Position numbers and translations under genes: made by a program. A stretch of DNA of 64,000 nt from CAVZBT01 sp963773605. Lineage in GTDB: Bacteria > Acidobacteriota > UBA6911. Shown here one piece after another: positions 26,400 to 35,271 of the stretch. The notes beneath the pieces are model-generated. The model was not told the DNA's origin. It did not search any database and saw only the letters and a program-made list of their open reading frames with translations. The stretch's first letter is position 1, and the number at the start of each line of letters is the position of its first letter. Where the stretch lies: contig CAVZBT010000007.1 in the NCBI GenBank assembly GCA_963773605.1, positions 172,655-236,654 of the forward strand, in the 5' to 3' direction.

Positions 26400-28158
26400 T
26401 CAGTCCTTCTCGTGCATCCACGATACGAATCAGCTGAGAGACCATCTCCGGTTCCTTTTTCGCCTGCTCCGTCAGCCTTTTGCGGAGCACCGTATACTTG
26501 CGGGCGCCCGCCTCAAACACTTGAGCTTCCTTCATGAACTCGCGCTCAATCTGTTCGTCGATGTCCGAGGCCTCGGCGGACGGCACATCCTGGCTCCCGG
26601 GCAGCGCCGCAAGCGGAGCTTCGGACGCGCTCACTTCCTTGACGGCGCTCCCGGCCCCCTGAATCGCCTTGGGCACGTTCCCTGCGGTAATCTCGGCGGG
26701 CTGTGCCTGGGCGGCCAGAGCGGGCGCCGCCACGGAAAGACTCTGGAACACACGCTTCCGAATCGGGCGGAAAAGGACCAGGTAGACAAGGATGAACAGG
26801 ACGATGAAGGCGGTGTACTTGATGGCGGGGAGCAGGTAGGGCTGCCATTTCACATGCCACGGGGCCGGGGGCTGATCCTCTTCCGGACGCGTCTCGTAGT
26901 AGAACGGCACATTCTCCAACGTGACGGTGTCGCCCCGCTCCTTGTCGTAGCCCGACGGCCGCCAGCACGAGCTCGCGATAGGCGTCCAGATCTCCCTGCG
27001 TGCGGGGCTGGTAGGCGGTGGTCACCTTGCCGTCCTGTTCCTTCTTATAAATCGTCTTGTGGTCGAGGATGACCGCGACCGACACGCGGCGGACCGTGCC
27101 TTTCGGCTGCACGGTGTGGCGCACCAGCTTGCTGACTTCGTAGTTGGTGACCTCGCTCTGGCGCATCCTCTCGGGCGTCGCACCGGCGGGAGTCTGAGGC
27201 TGGGAGGCGGAAGCGTTGGACTGCGTGCCCGGAACCCCGGAAGCGAGTTGCCGCGCCGCCGACGCGCTCTTCGCTCTTCTGCTGGCTCAAGACGGCACTG
27301 CGGCGTCGGATTGTACGTCTCTTCGGTCTGCTCGGTGCTGTTGAAGTCCAGGTCGATCGAAGCGTTGGCGTGGACCTTCCCTTTGCCCACGACCGGCTCG
27401 AGGATCGAGACGACCTTGTTGACCATCTCCTTCTCGAGCTGCTCGCGGATACCGGACTCGATCTCCGCCGCGCCCGTCGCCCGAACCGACCGAATTCGAG
27501 AGCAGATTCCCCTCATCATCGACAATGGATACGTTGTAGGGATGCAGCGCCGGGACCGCCCCGGCCACCAGGCCCTTGATGCCGGCGATGCTCGACTTGG
27601 ACAGCTCCGACGCCGTGCTTGAGGCGGACGGCCACGCTGGCCTTGGCCTCTTCCCTCTTTTCCTCAAACAGCGAATCCTTCGGAGAGCACGATGTGAACC
27701 CGCGCCTGGGAGATCTCGGAAAGGCTGGAGATCGTGCGCGCCAGTTCGCCTTCGAGCGCCCGCTGCAGATTCACCTGCTCGGTGAAGTCGGTCATGCCCA
27801 ACTGGCTCTTGTCGAAAATCTCGTATCCGACCCGGCCGCTGCGCGCCAGACCGGAACCGGCAATCTCCAGGCGCAGCTTGTCGACATCGCTCTTGGGCGC
27901 CGCGACCAGAATCGAGGTCCCCTGGACGAGGTAGTCCTTCTTCTCGTCCTTCAGCTTGCCCGCGATCGCCTGCGCGTCTTCCGGACTCAGATCGCGGTAG
28001 AGGACTTCGTACTCCACGCGGTTCATGAAAAAGATTAGGAATCCGAGGGAAGCCCGACTAACACGACAAAAAACAGTGATCGTTAATCGCTGAATGGGCT
28101 GGAGTCTAGTCCAGATTTCGGCCAGTTGCTTGATGTATGGGGCCCGCGGTCCTGCCAT
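26400..28158 (-). CDS. fliF: Flagellar MS-ring protein FliF (many frameshifts)
   Basis: FliF forms the MS-ring. Pieces of the protein occur in all three frames and join into about 585 residues. The N-terminal membrane segment is restored by a pair of indels near 28045-28070 (L-F-F-V-V-L-V-G, then ASLGFLIFFMNRVEYEVLYR). Then come VNLQRALEGELARTISSLSE, S-L-F-E-E-K-R-E-E-A-K-A-S-V, SSIAGIKGLVAGAVPALHPY, IREQLEKEMVNKVVSILEPV and EVTNYEVSKLVRHTVQPKG. The C-terminal membrane helix is YTAFIVLFILVYLVLFRPI, and the end reads W-M-H-E-K-D at 26400. Other breaks lie near 27672, 27608, 27475, 27290, 27250, 26952 and 26424. The ATG at 28158 has GGAG upstream. It sits between fliE and fliG. Confidence 0.9.
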
Positions 28159-28212
28159 GTTGGGCACTCCCGAATCGAATCGTCAGTTGGTGGAATCTCA
28201 CGCGCGGCGCGG

Positions 28213-28518
28213 TCACACCTGCATGCGCATGATTTCCTGGTATGCCTGCACGATCTTGTTGCGCACCTGCATCATCATCTGAAACGAAAGGTCGGCCTTC
28301 TGGACCGCGATGAGGGTGGAGTGCAGGTCCTGGGACTCCCCGGTCATCAGCTTCTGAATTTCCTGGTTGGACTGTTTCTGCAGTTCGTCAGCCGTCGAGA
28401 TAGCGTCCTTGAGCACCTCGCCGAAACTGGCGCCGGGTGTCCCGGAAATCCCGGCGGGTTTGCGGATCTCCGGCATCTGCAGGTTCGGGCTTATTTGACC
28501 GATCAGGACTTCTTTCAT
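28213..28518 (-). CDS. fliE: Flagellar MS-ring/rod junction protein FliE
   Basis: FliE joins the MS-ring to the rod. The 101 residues include FGEVLKDAISTADELQKQSN and the C-terminal block VQKADLSFQMMMQVRNKIVQ with A-Y-Q-E-I-M-R-M-Q-V, the family's most conserved end. It follows flgC by 10 bases and precedes fliF. Confidence 0.95.
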   Translation of the reverse strand: MKEVLIGQISPNLQMPEIRKPAGISGTPGASFGEVLKDAISTADELQKQSNQEIQKLMTGESQDLHSTLIAVQKADLSFQMMMQVRNKIVQAYQEIMRMQV

Positions 28519-28528
28519 CTGGGGTTCC

Positions 28529-28963
28529 TCAACGGATGATCTCGAGCGTTTTGACGGCCATGTCCTTGGCGGCGTTGACCGCCTGGAGGTTCGCCTCGTA
28601 CGAGCGCGTTGCGGAGATCACGTTCACCATTTCTTCCATGGGGTTTATGTTCGGGTAGAGCACGTAGCCGTCCTTGTCGGCGTGCGGGTGCCCCGGTTCG
28701 TACCGTTTTACGGGTTCCGACTTATCCGTGGTGACCGCGGAGATTTCCACGCCGCGCAGGCCGGTCATGGCGTCGTCCATCGTCGCGCCGAAGCTCTGGG
28801 ACGGGGCGGAGGCGGTGAACACGACGTCCCTGCGGCGGTACGGTTCCGTGCCGGACGGCTGTGTCGTGTTGGCGTTCACGAGGTTGCTGACCAGAACTTC
28901 GAGGCGCCGTCGCTGCGCGGTCAAGCCGGATGCGCCGATCTCAATGGCGGTCATGAGACTCAT
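28529..28963 (-). CDS. flgC: Flagellar proximal rod protein FlgC
   Basis: FlgC is a proximal rod protein. The 144 residues start MSLMTAIEIGASGLTAQRRR and show the rod motif V-S-N-L-V-N-A-N-T-T, then YVLYPNINPMEEMVNVISAT and R-S-Y-E-A-N-L-Q-A-V-N, diagnostic of FlgC. The start at 28963 overlaps the flgB stop as TAATG, so the two are coupled. Confidence 0.96.
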   Translation of the reverse strand: MSLMTAIEIGASGLTAQRRRLEVLVSNLVNANTTQPSGTEPYRRRDVVFTASAPSQSFGATMDDAMTGLRGVEISAVTTDKSEPVKRYEPGHPHADKDGYVLYPNINPMEEMVNVISATRSYEANLQAVNAAKDMAVKTLEIIR

Positions 28964-29382
28964 TACCCTGCCCTCCCTTCGTTGATCGCGGTGGAAAGGC
29001 TTCGGAACTTCGCCCGCAGCAGCTGCGACATCAGGGAGTAGCCGAAGGAGGTTTCGCTCAGCTTGAGCATTTCCCGGTCGATGTCCACGTTGTTGCAATC
29101 GGGGCGCGACGGAAGGTCCTGGACTTCGAACACCTCGGGTTCGAGCGGGCGGAAACCCCACCGGCCCAGGTCTTCGTGCCCGGCCTTGCTGGTCGACAGG
29201 GGGACCGCCTCGGTCGAGAGCAGTTCCTGCAGTGTCGCGTGAAAGGAAATTTCTTTTGTCTGGTACCCTGGCGTATCGATGTTGGCGATGTTGGAAGCCA
29301 CGACCTGCTGCCTCTTGGACAGGCGGGTCATGTAATTGGCCATCGCGTCCACCATCGGGTCCTGCATAAGATCTATCTTCAT
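28963..29382 (-). CDS. flgB: Flagellar proximal rod protein FlgB
   Basis: FlgB is a proximal rod protein. It shows the block RQQVVASNIANIDTPGYQTK, then N-N-V-D-I-D-R-E-M-L-K-L-S-E, typical of FlgB. The ATG at 29382 is chosen because GGAG lies eight bases upstream and because the next in-frame ATG (29406) touches the -12 element of a sigma-54 promoter, upstream of the expected transcription start. It is the first gene of the flgB-flgC-fliE-fliF-fliG-fliH-fliI-fliJ-fliK run. Confidence 0.95.
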   Translation of the reverse strand: MKIDLMQDPMVDAMANYMTRLSKRQQVVASNIANIDTPGYQTKEISFHATLQELLSTEAVPLSTSKAGHEDLGRWGFRPLEPEVFEVQDLPSRPDCNNVDIDREMLKLSETSFGYSLMSQLLRAKFRSLSTAINEGRAG

Positions 29383-29406
29383 GCAACCTGCTCCGGGACC
29401 TTTCAT

Positions 29407-29421
29407 GCAACTGCGGGGCCA
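29407..29421 (-). promoter_or_regulatory. Sigma-54 promoter of flgB operon
   Basis: TGGCCCCGCAGTTGC on the minus strand has the invariant GG and GC at exact spacing and TTGC at -12. Transcription would begin near 29396, giving a leader of about 14 bases before flgB. Confidence 0.78.
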
Positions 29422-29508
29422 GAAACCTCTTTATGCCGGAGACCCGCTACAGATGGGCGTTTCATCGATGGCCTCTCTCGTACGAGGGGGTGGCGATGGC
29501 ACAAAGCG

Positions 29509-30870
29509 TCAAAATCCCGACGCGGGCTGGGCAAGTTTTGCCGGGCGGTCCTGCAACCCAAATTCGTTAAGCTTGTTGCGCAGCGTCCGGAGACTGATCC
29601 CCAGGATCTTCGCGGCGTGCGTCCGGTTCCCGCCGGTGTCCTGCAGCGTCCGGCGGATCAACTGTCGTTCCATTTCCCGCATGGTCGTGCCGGAGGCGGG
29701 CGCCGGAGCCGGGGCGGGACCGGCGGGGCCGGACGCCGTCCGTACCAGGCAGAGGTCTTCGGGTTGGATCACCTCGCCGCGACAAAGTGCCACGGCCCGC
29801 TGGATGGCGTTTTCCAGCTCCCGCACGTTGCCGGGCCAGGAGTGGCATTCGAGGTGCGCGATGGCTTCGGGGCTGCAGCGCATTTCCTTCCTGGCTGTTT
29901 CCTGGCCATAGCGGCGGCAGAAAAGGTCCACCAGGAGCGGGATGTCGCCGGTGCGATCGCGCAGCGGCGGGATCGTCAGGGCCACGACGTTCAGGCGGTA
30001 AAACAGGTCCTCGCGGAAGGCCGCCACTCGTACCAGCTCTGCCAGATCCCGATTGGTCGTGGCGATCACCCGCACATCGATCCGGACCGGCGCGGTGCCG
30101 CCGACGCGGTCCACCTCTTTTTCCTGCAGCACGCGCAGCAGCTTCGCCTGGAGGATCGGGGCCATCTCGCCGATCTCGTCGAGCAGGAGCGTGCCGCGGT
30201 GGGCGAGCTCGAATTTGCCCGGCTTCGATGCACCGGCCCCGGTGAATGCGCCTTTTTCGAAGCCGAACAGCTCGCTCTCGAGCAGGTTTTCCGGGAGCGC
30301 GGCGCAGTTCACTGCCACGAAGGGACCGCCGGCCCGGGGGCTCATCCGGTGGATCATACGGGCCAGCAGTTCCTTCCCCGTGCCGCTCTCGGCCTGGATC
30401 AGGATCGTGGCGCTGGTCGGCGCACAGTGGGCCGCCCGCTCCAGCACGCGGCTGAACGCGGGGTCCTGCGTCAGGATGTCGTGAGACACTCTTTCGTCCC
30501 GGCCAGCCGCCGACGCCAGGGCCCGCCGGACGACCCCCTCGAGCGCTTCCGAGGAGAAAGGTTTCAACAGGTAGTCGAAGGCGCCGTGTTTCATCGCATC
30601 GACGGCATTCTGCACGGTGCCGTACGCGGTCAGCAGCACGACCGGCGTGTTGGGCGACAACGTCTTGACCTTGCGGAGCAGGTCGATGCCGCTGAGCTCG
30701 GGCATCCGGACGTCGGTCAGGACGAGCTGAAAATACTTCTCCTTCAACCGGCAAAGCGCTTCCATGCCGCTCCCGGCCATCGTTATCGCGTAGCCCTGGC
30801 GGCGCAGGGTCTCGTTGATGGCGATGAGCATCTGGGGTTCGTCGTCCACGACCAGAAGTTCCTGCGACAT
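29509..30870 (-). CDS. NtrC-type sigma-54 response regulator (FlrC/FleR-like)
   Basis: The 453-residue protein has a receiver domain (V-V-D-D-E-P at the start, phosphoacceptor in L-V-L-T-D-V-R-M-P-E-L), an AAA+ sigma-54 activator domain with Walker A AESGTGKELLARMIHRMSP and the sigma-54 contact loop G-A-F-T-G-A, and a C-terminal Fis-type helix-turn-helix (GGNRTHAAKILGISLRTLRN). It directly follows the histidine kinase gene (10 bases) on the same strand and lies just upstream of the flgB promoter. This is the arrangement of FlrB-FlrC and FleS-FleR, regulators of middle flagellar genes. Activation of the five sigma-54 sites is inferred. Confidence 0.9.
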   Translation of the reverse strand: MSQELLVVDDEPQMLIAINETLRRQGYAITMAGSGMEALCRLKEKYFQLVLTDVRMPELSGIDLLRKVKTLSPNTPVVLLTAYGTVQNAVDAMKHGAFDYLLKPFSSEALEGVVRRALASAAGRDERVSHDILTQDPAFSRVLERAAHCAPTSATILIQAESGTGKELLARMIHRMSPRAGGPFVAVNCAALPENLLESELFGFEKGAFTGAGASKPGKFELAHRGTLLLDEIGEMAPILQAKLLRVLQEKEVDRVGGTAPVRIDVRVIATTNRDLAELVRVAAFREDLFYRLNVVALTIPPLRDRTGDIPLLVDLFCRRYGQETARKEMRCSPEAIAHLECHSWPGNVRELENAIQRAVALCRGEVIQPEDLCLVRTASGPAGPAPAPAPASGTTMREMERQLIRRTLQDTGGNRTHAAKILGISLRTLRNKLNEFGLQDRPAKLAQPASGF

Positions 30871-30880
30871 GTGTCGTCCC

Positions 30881-32194
30881 CTAAACGGCGCCCGAGACCA
30901 CGCGGGCGCTCGGCAGCACGATCGTGAAGGTCGTCCCGATGTTGACCTCGCTCTCGACACGGATGAAGCCGGAGTGCCTGTCCACGATCTGGTGCACCAC
31001 CGACAGGCCCAGCCCCGTGCCGTTCCGGTTGGTGGTGAAGAACGGATCGAAAACGCGTCCGAGGTTCTCGGGCGCGATCCCCACCCCGGTGTCCTGCACG
31101 CGCAACTCCACCCCCTCACAGGGCGCACCGCCCGGCAGTTCCCTCACGTCGCGGGTCGCAACCGTGAGCGAACCGTTCGAAGGCATCGCCTGCATCGAGT
31201 TCAGGATCAGGTTCAGAATCATCTGCTTCAGCAGTTCGCGGTCGCCGTAGACGGCGGCCTCCGGGGACTCGAACCGGTGCCGCACCGAGACTTCCCTCTG
31301 CCGCGTCATCGGCTCCGTGAATCGCAGTATCTCCAGGATGACGTCGTGCAGGTCGACCTCGGCAAAACTCGGCGAGAGCGGGTTTGCGAAATGCAGCATG
31401 TTGCTGACGATGTTGTTCAGCGACCGGCTGCCGACCCGGATGTTGTCCGCCCAACGCGCCGTGTCGCTTTCCGCGGGAAGCTCCTTCTGCAGCAGCGACG
31501 CGAACAGCTCGATGCTCCCGAGCGGATTCCGGATCTCGTGCGCGAGTTCGACCGCCATTTCTCCCATGGCCGAAAGACGTTCCCCCCGTTTGCCCTGCTC
31601 CTCGAGCGCCTTGACCCGCGTGACGTCCCGGATAATGTGCAGGGTCCCGATCGGTGCACCCGCTCGTCCCGTCAACGGCGTTCCCGAGGTCGCCAGGATC
31701 CGGGTGGCGCCGCCGCGCACAAACGGGATCTCCACCTCCCGGCCCGCTCCGCCGCGCGACACCGAAGCCGCGAAATATCCGCCCAGCACCGGACGCTTCC
31801 GCTTCGGCTTTCCGGAGGCCCGCTCGCGTGTAGGGGCCTGCTCGAGGATCTGGGACGCCATCGGATTGCACAGGGTCACCGCACCCGCGTTATCCAGTGC
31901 CAGCACACCGCACGGGAGGTGCTCGAGAATCGTATTGAGAAAGCTCTGGACCTCGTCCTTCTCCCGCAGGCTGCGCTCGAGCTCCCGATTTTTCATCTCG
32001 AGTTCGTCGGACAGCCTCTGCGCGCGCGCCTGCAACTGCTGGAAGGCCGTCTCCAAGGAGCCCGAAGCCCGCGTGAACATCTCAAAGGCCTGCAGCAGAA
32101 GGCCCGCTTCCGCCGAGTCGCGCTCCACGCCATCGCCCGGGATGGGCAGCGCGGACGATTCAGTCCCCAACGTAGTCCCTGGCACGCAACCCAT
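30881..32194 (-). CDS. PAS-domain sensor histidine kinase (FlrB/FleS-like)
   Basis: The protein is soluble: I see no membrane segment. A coiled coil (residues ~50-80) leads to a PAS domain (FLNTILEHLPCGVLALDNAG), then the H-box ELAHEIRNPLGSIELFASLL with the phosphoacceptor His, N-box (ILNLILNSMQAMP), and G-boxes (D-T-G-V-G-I and N-G-T-G-L-G-L-S-V-V). It resembles FlrB and FleS, which lack periplasmic sensors too. The ATG at 32194 is preceded by GGGAG; an upstream open stretch reaches 32299 without a ribosome site. It forms an operon with the regulator downstream. Confidence 0.88.
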   Translation of the reverse strand: MGCVPGTTLGTESSALPIPGDGVERDSAEAGLLLQAFEMFTRASGSLETAFQQLQARAQRLSDELEMKNRELERSLREKDEVQSFLNTILEHLPCGVLALDNAGAVTLCNPMASQILEQAPTRERASGKPKRKRPVLGGYFAASVSRGGAGREVEIPFVRGGATRILATSGTPLTGRAGAPIGTLHIIRDVTRVKALEEQGKRGERLSAMGEMAVELAHEIRNPLGSIELFASLLQKELPAESDTARWADNIRVGSRSLNNIVSNMLHFANPLSPSFAEVDLHDVILEILRFTEPMTRQREVSVRHRFESPEAAVYGDRELLKQMILNLILNSMQAMPSNGSLTVATRDVRELPGGAPCEGVELRVQDTGVGIAPENLGRVFDPFFTTNRNGTGLGLSVVHQIVDRHSGFIRVESEVNIGTTFTIVLPSARVVSGAV

Positions 32195-32695
32195 TCGCAC
32201 GCTCCCTGGCGAAACGGCGGCATCGCCGCATGGCTCTGGTTCCAGAAATCCGCTGTCCTTGAGGCAAAACACGTGCCACGCGAGGCAAGCGCCGTGCATC
32301 GGCGCTTTGATACTCTTTATTTTCAGTGGCTTGCCGACACGACCTGCTGTGAGTGCCTGTCCTGGGGGATTCCGGTTCGGCTGCCGGAGGTCAAATAGTT
32401 GACATCCGCAACCCCGGAAGTTTGACGCCCTAACCGAAGAACAACTGCAGAACGCCGGTCACGGCGCCGAAAGCGGGCAATATCAAAACGCGCTCTCCCG
32501 TGCCTGCCGCGACGGGTTCTGAGAGCCAGCGCGTCCCGAGACCTCGCCCCGGTACGAAATAGGAATTTGGCGGCAGGTGTCAGAATTTTGATGATGCTGT
32601 TTGACAAATATGACTTCTATGAGCTATATGTATACTCCGTTTTTTCGTTTGATTGATTTGTGGCAGGAATCTGACACAGGAGCAGGAAGCCCCCC
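32195..32695. other. Intergenic region between the kinase and the divergent regulator
   Basis: About 500 bases lie between two divergently transcribed regulatory genes. The part near 32575-32650 is AT-rich against a GC-rich background and carries the promoter listed separately. A small open frame at 32323-32607 (minus) has no coding character. No repeat or structured RNA was recognised. Confidence 0.5.
32601..32630 (+). promoter_or_regulatory. Probable sigma-70 promoter of the orphan NtrC-type regulator
   Basis: TTGACA (32601-32606) and TATATG (32625-32630) with an 18-base spacer lie about 65 bases before the regulator's start, within an AT-rich patch. This fits a housekeeping promoter for a top-level flagellar regulator. 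Confidence 0.5.
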
Positions 32696-34123
32696 ATGCG
32701 GACGACAGGCAGAGAAGGCGTCAGGATTCTGGTAATCGACGACGAAGACTACATGCGCGAGATAGTGCGCCAGGCCCTGGGAAGCTCGGGTTTTCAGACG
32801 GAGGAGGCTGCGGATGGAAATGCAGCCGTGGCCATGATCCGGCAATTTCCGTATGACGTCATTATCACGGACCTCCGAATTCCCGGCATGCCCGGGGAGA
32901 AGGTGATGCAGGAGGCGCTGTCGATTTTCCCGGAGACGATCGTCATCATCATGACGGGTTACGGCAACATCCAGACCGCGGTGGACGCCATCCGGATGGG
33001 GGCCTATGACTATCTCCCCAAGCCTTTTCAGCTGGACGAGATGGTGATGCGGGTGGAGAAGGGGTTGCACGACCGGCAGCTGAAGTCGGAAAACTCGCTG
33101 CTCCGCTCCGAGCTTCAGGGCAAGTACCAGTTCGCCAACCTCGTGGGGCACAGTCCGGCGATTCAGCAGATCTACCGGATGGTGGCGGCGGTCGCGCACA
33201 AGACCAGCACCATCCTGATCACGGGCGAGACGGGGACGGGGAAGGAGCTGATCGCTCGCGCCATTCACTACAACGGCACCCGCAAGGACCAGCCGCTTGT
33301 TTCGGTAAACTGCGGCGCTATTCCGGCCAACCTTCTGGAAGACGAGCTCTTCGGCCACGTCAAGGGGGCGTTCACAGGAGCGCACCAGCACAGGGTCGGG
33401 CGCTTTGAGCAGGCAAATCACGGGACCCTGTTTCTGGACGAGGTGGCAAACATGCCTCCGGACCTGCAGGTCAAGCTCCTTCGGATCCTGCAGGAGCGGG
33501 AGCTGCAGCGCGTCGGCGGAAACACCACCATAAAGGTCGACGTACGCATCATCGCCGCCACCAACGGCGACTTGTACGACAAGGTACGCAAAGGGGAATT
33601 CAGGGAGGACCTCTACTACAGGCTCAACGTCATCCCGATCGCCATCCCGGCGCTGCGGCAGCGCCGCGAGGACATCCCGCTGCTGGTGTCGCACTTCACC
33701 AGGAGGTTCTGCTCCGAGCAGCAGGTCCCGCTGAAGCAGGTTTCCCACGAGTCGATCAAACAGCTGGTGGCTTTCGACTGGCCGGGCAACGTCCGGCAAC
33801 TCGAGAATGCCGTCGAGATGGCCGTCACCCTGTCGGGGGATCGTCAAATGCTCGATGTCGCCGATTTTCCGACGGTCGCGCGCCCCGCCTCTGAGGAGGC
33901 CCTCTTCGGGAGCATCGACATCCCCGAGGACGGGATTCACTTCAACACGCTCGTGTCGGATCTCGAGCGGCGCCTGATCCTGCAGAGCCTCGAGGTCACA
34001 CGGGGCAACAAGAAGAGGGCAGCCTCGCTGCTCCATCTCAAACGGACCACTTTTGTCGAGAAGCTCAAGCGCATGGGGATGGAGACGGACTCGATCGAGG
34101 TCGAACCCGAGGCAGTTCTCTAG
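32696..34123 (+). CDS. NtrC-type sigma-54 response regulator, orphan
   Basis: The 475-residue protein has a receiver domain (acidic pair in V-I-D-D-E-D, phosphoacceptor in I-I-T-D-L-R-I-P-G, and Lys in Y-L-P-K-P-F), the AAA+ domain with Walker A TGETGTGKELIARAIHYN, the G-A-F-T-G-A loop, Walker B G-T-L-F-L-D-E-V, and a Fis-type helix-turn-helix (RGNKKRAASLLHLKRTTFVE). No kinase adjoins it. It is divergent from the flagellar kinase-regulator pair, so a master role like FlrA/FleQ is possible, but its receiver domain is complete, unlike FleQ. AGGAAG precedes the ATG. Confidence 0.88.
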   Translation: MRTTGREGVRILVIDDEDYMREIVRQALGSSGFQTEEAADGNAAVAMIRQFPYDVIITDLRIPGMPGEKVMQEALSIFPETIVIIMTGYGNIQTAVDAIRMGAYDYLPKPFQLDEMVMRVEKGLHDRQLKSENSLLRSELQGKYQFANLVGHSPAIQQIYRMVAAVAHKTSTILITGETGTGKELIARAIHYNGTRKDQPLVSVNCGAIPANLLEDELFGHVKGAFTGAHQHRVGRFEQANHGTLFLDEVANMPPDLQVKLLRILQERELQRVGGNTTIKVDVRIIAATNGDLYDKVRKGEFREDLYYRLNVIPIAIPALRQRREDIPLLVSHFTRRFCSEQQVPLKQVSHESIKQLVAFDWPGNVRQLENAVEMAVTLSGDRQMLDVADFPTVARPASEEALFGSIDIPEDGIHFNTLVSDLERRLILQSLEVTRGNKKRAASLLHLKRTTFVEKLKRMGMETDSIEVEPEAVL

Positions 34124-34182
34124 GTAGCTTCGGGGGGCGCCGGGGCGGCCCTTTCTGGCCGACGCCGCGTTCTCCCGCCCCC

Positions 34183-35214
34183 TTGCATTGCTCCCGCCGC
34201 TTCGTTCACAATTCCAGTGTGTCGACATGTTCCGTCAGTACTGTGCGTGAGACGCGGGCGCTGCCGCAGACACGGTTGCGGGTGCGGCTCGTTGCCGCCC
34301 TGTTCCCGTGCGTCGCCCTCCTGTGGCAGGCCGGCTCTGCGGCGAAAACAGGCCAACCGCCCCAGTTCCGGTACGGAGTGGAAGTCGAGCTTGTGGGCAT
34401 CTACGCCACCGTGCAGGACAGGTCGGGCAAACTCGTCACCGGTCTGAATCAAGGCGACTTCGTCATCTACGACAACGGCGCGCCGCAGCAGATCAGCCAG
34501 TTCAGCCGCGAATACACCCCGCTGAGTGTTTCGATCCTGCTCGATACGAGCAGCAGCATGGCCGGGCGGAAGCTGGACAACGCGCGCCGCGCGCTGGGGC
34601 GCTTTGTCGGCAGCCTGAACCGCGGCGACGAGGCGATGCTCATCACGTTCCGCACCCGGCCGCGCGTAGTGCAGCGGTTCACGGGCAACCTGCGCCTGAT
34701 CAAGCGCAACCTGAAGGAGCTCGAGGGGAGCGGTTCGACGGCACTGTACGACGCCATCCTGGCCGCCGCCGATTACAGCCAGGGCTCGCAGAACCGGCGC
34801 CGCGCCCTGCTGCTGATCAGCGACGGAATCAACACGTACGGCAAGGCGGAATTGCGCGAAACCATCGAGCAGCTCCGCAGGCGACCCGTCGAACTGTTCG
34901 CCATCGGAATCGAGAGCGACGATACCGCCGACGACGCGGCCGAAACTCTCGTCACCCGTTCGGTCTTGGATCAGCTGACCCGGTCGGGTGGTGGGGAGGC
35001 ATTCACGGTCTCCGAAGCCGGGCAGCTCGGAAAAGTCTGTGAAGCCATCTCCGAGCGCATGCACAAACAGTACGCTTTCGGATACTATCCCGCGAGGTCG
35101 GCGGACGGGGAGTGGCACGAAGTCCGGATCGAGAGCAGGCGGCCGGGGCTGAAAATCGTGCCGTCAAAGACCGGATACTACCCTTCCGCGCCGCCGAACG
35201 CGCCGACGCCGTGA
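34183..35214 (+). CDS. VWFA-domain protein of the acidobacterial type
   Basis: After a probable signal peptide (LRVRLVAALFPCVALLWQAG) this 343-residue protein begins its mature part with V-E-L-V-G-I-Y-A-T-V-Q-D-R-S-G-K and G-D-F-V-I-Y-D-N-G-A-P-Q-Q-I-S-Q-F, the pattern of the acidobacterial VWFA-related family (TIGR03436, from memory). The MIDAS motif D-T-S-S-S-M is intact, and T and D at the later MIDAS positions (GSGSTALYDAI, L-L-I-S-D-G) are present. Role unknown; probably exported. The start is uncertain: TTG at 34183, or GTGs at 34219 and 34243. It stands alone between the regulator and argH. Confidence 0.82.
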   Translation: MHCSRRFVHNSSVSTCSVSTVRETRALPQTRLRVRLVAALFPCVALLWQAGSAAKTGQPPQFRYGVEVELVGIYATVQDRSGKLVTGLNQGDFVIYDNGAPQQISQFSREYTPLSVSILLDTSSSMAGRKLDNARRALGRFVGSLNRGDEAMLITFRTRPRVVQRFTGNLRLIKRNLKELEGSGSTALYDAILAAADYSQGSQNRRRALLLISDGINTYGKAELRETIEQLRRRPVELFAIGIESDDTADDAAETLVTRSVLDQLTRSGGGEAFTVSEAGQLGKVCEAISERMHKQYAFGYYPARSADGEWHEVRIESRRPGLKIVPSKTGYYPSAPPNAPTP

Positions 35215-35271
35215 TAATCTAGGCGGGCGCCACCTGGCGCAATACCAACCCGTTGCATCGACGGAGTGCAC

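Noticed and set aside
26400..28158. fliF as a pseudogene
   Set aside because: All parts of the protein are present in order, breaks are single-base, and the whole operon including essential genes elsewhere shows the same error type.
29490..29505. TGGCACAAAGCGTCA on the plus strand as a sigma-54 promoter
   Set aside because: The -12 GC is missing (GTCA instead of TTGC), and it points towards the 3' end of the regulator gene.
32323..32607. 94-codon open frame in the regulator gap (minus)
   Set aside because: Arg-rich random-looking sequence with no ribosome site; lies in a promoter region.
32660..32676. TGGCAGGAATCTGAC before the orphan regulator as a sigma-54 promoter
   Set aside because: It has GG but no GC at the required distance.
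32624..34228. Long minus-strand open frame opposite the orphan regulator
   Set aside because: It mirrors the GC-rich third codon positions of a clear sigma-54 regulator, with no ribosome site and no recognisable motif.
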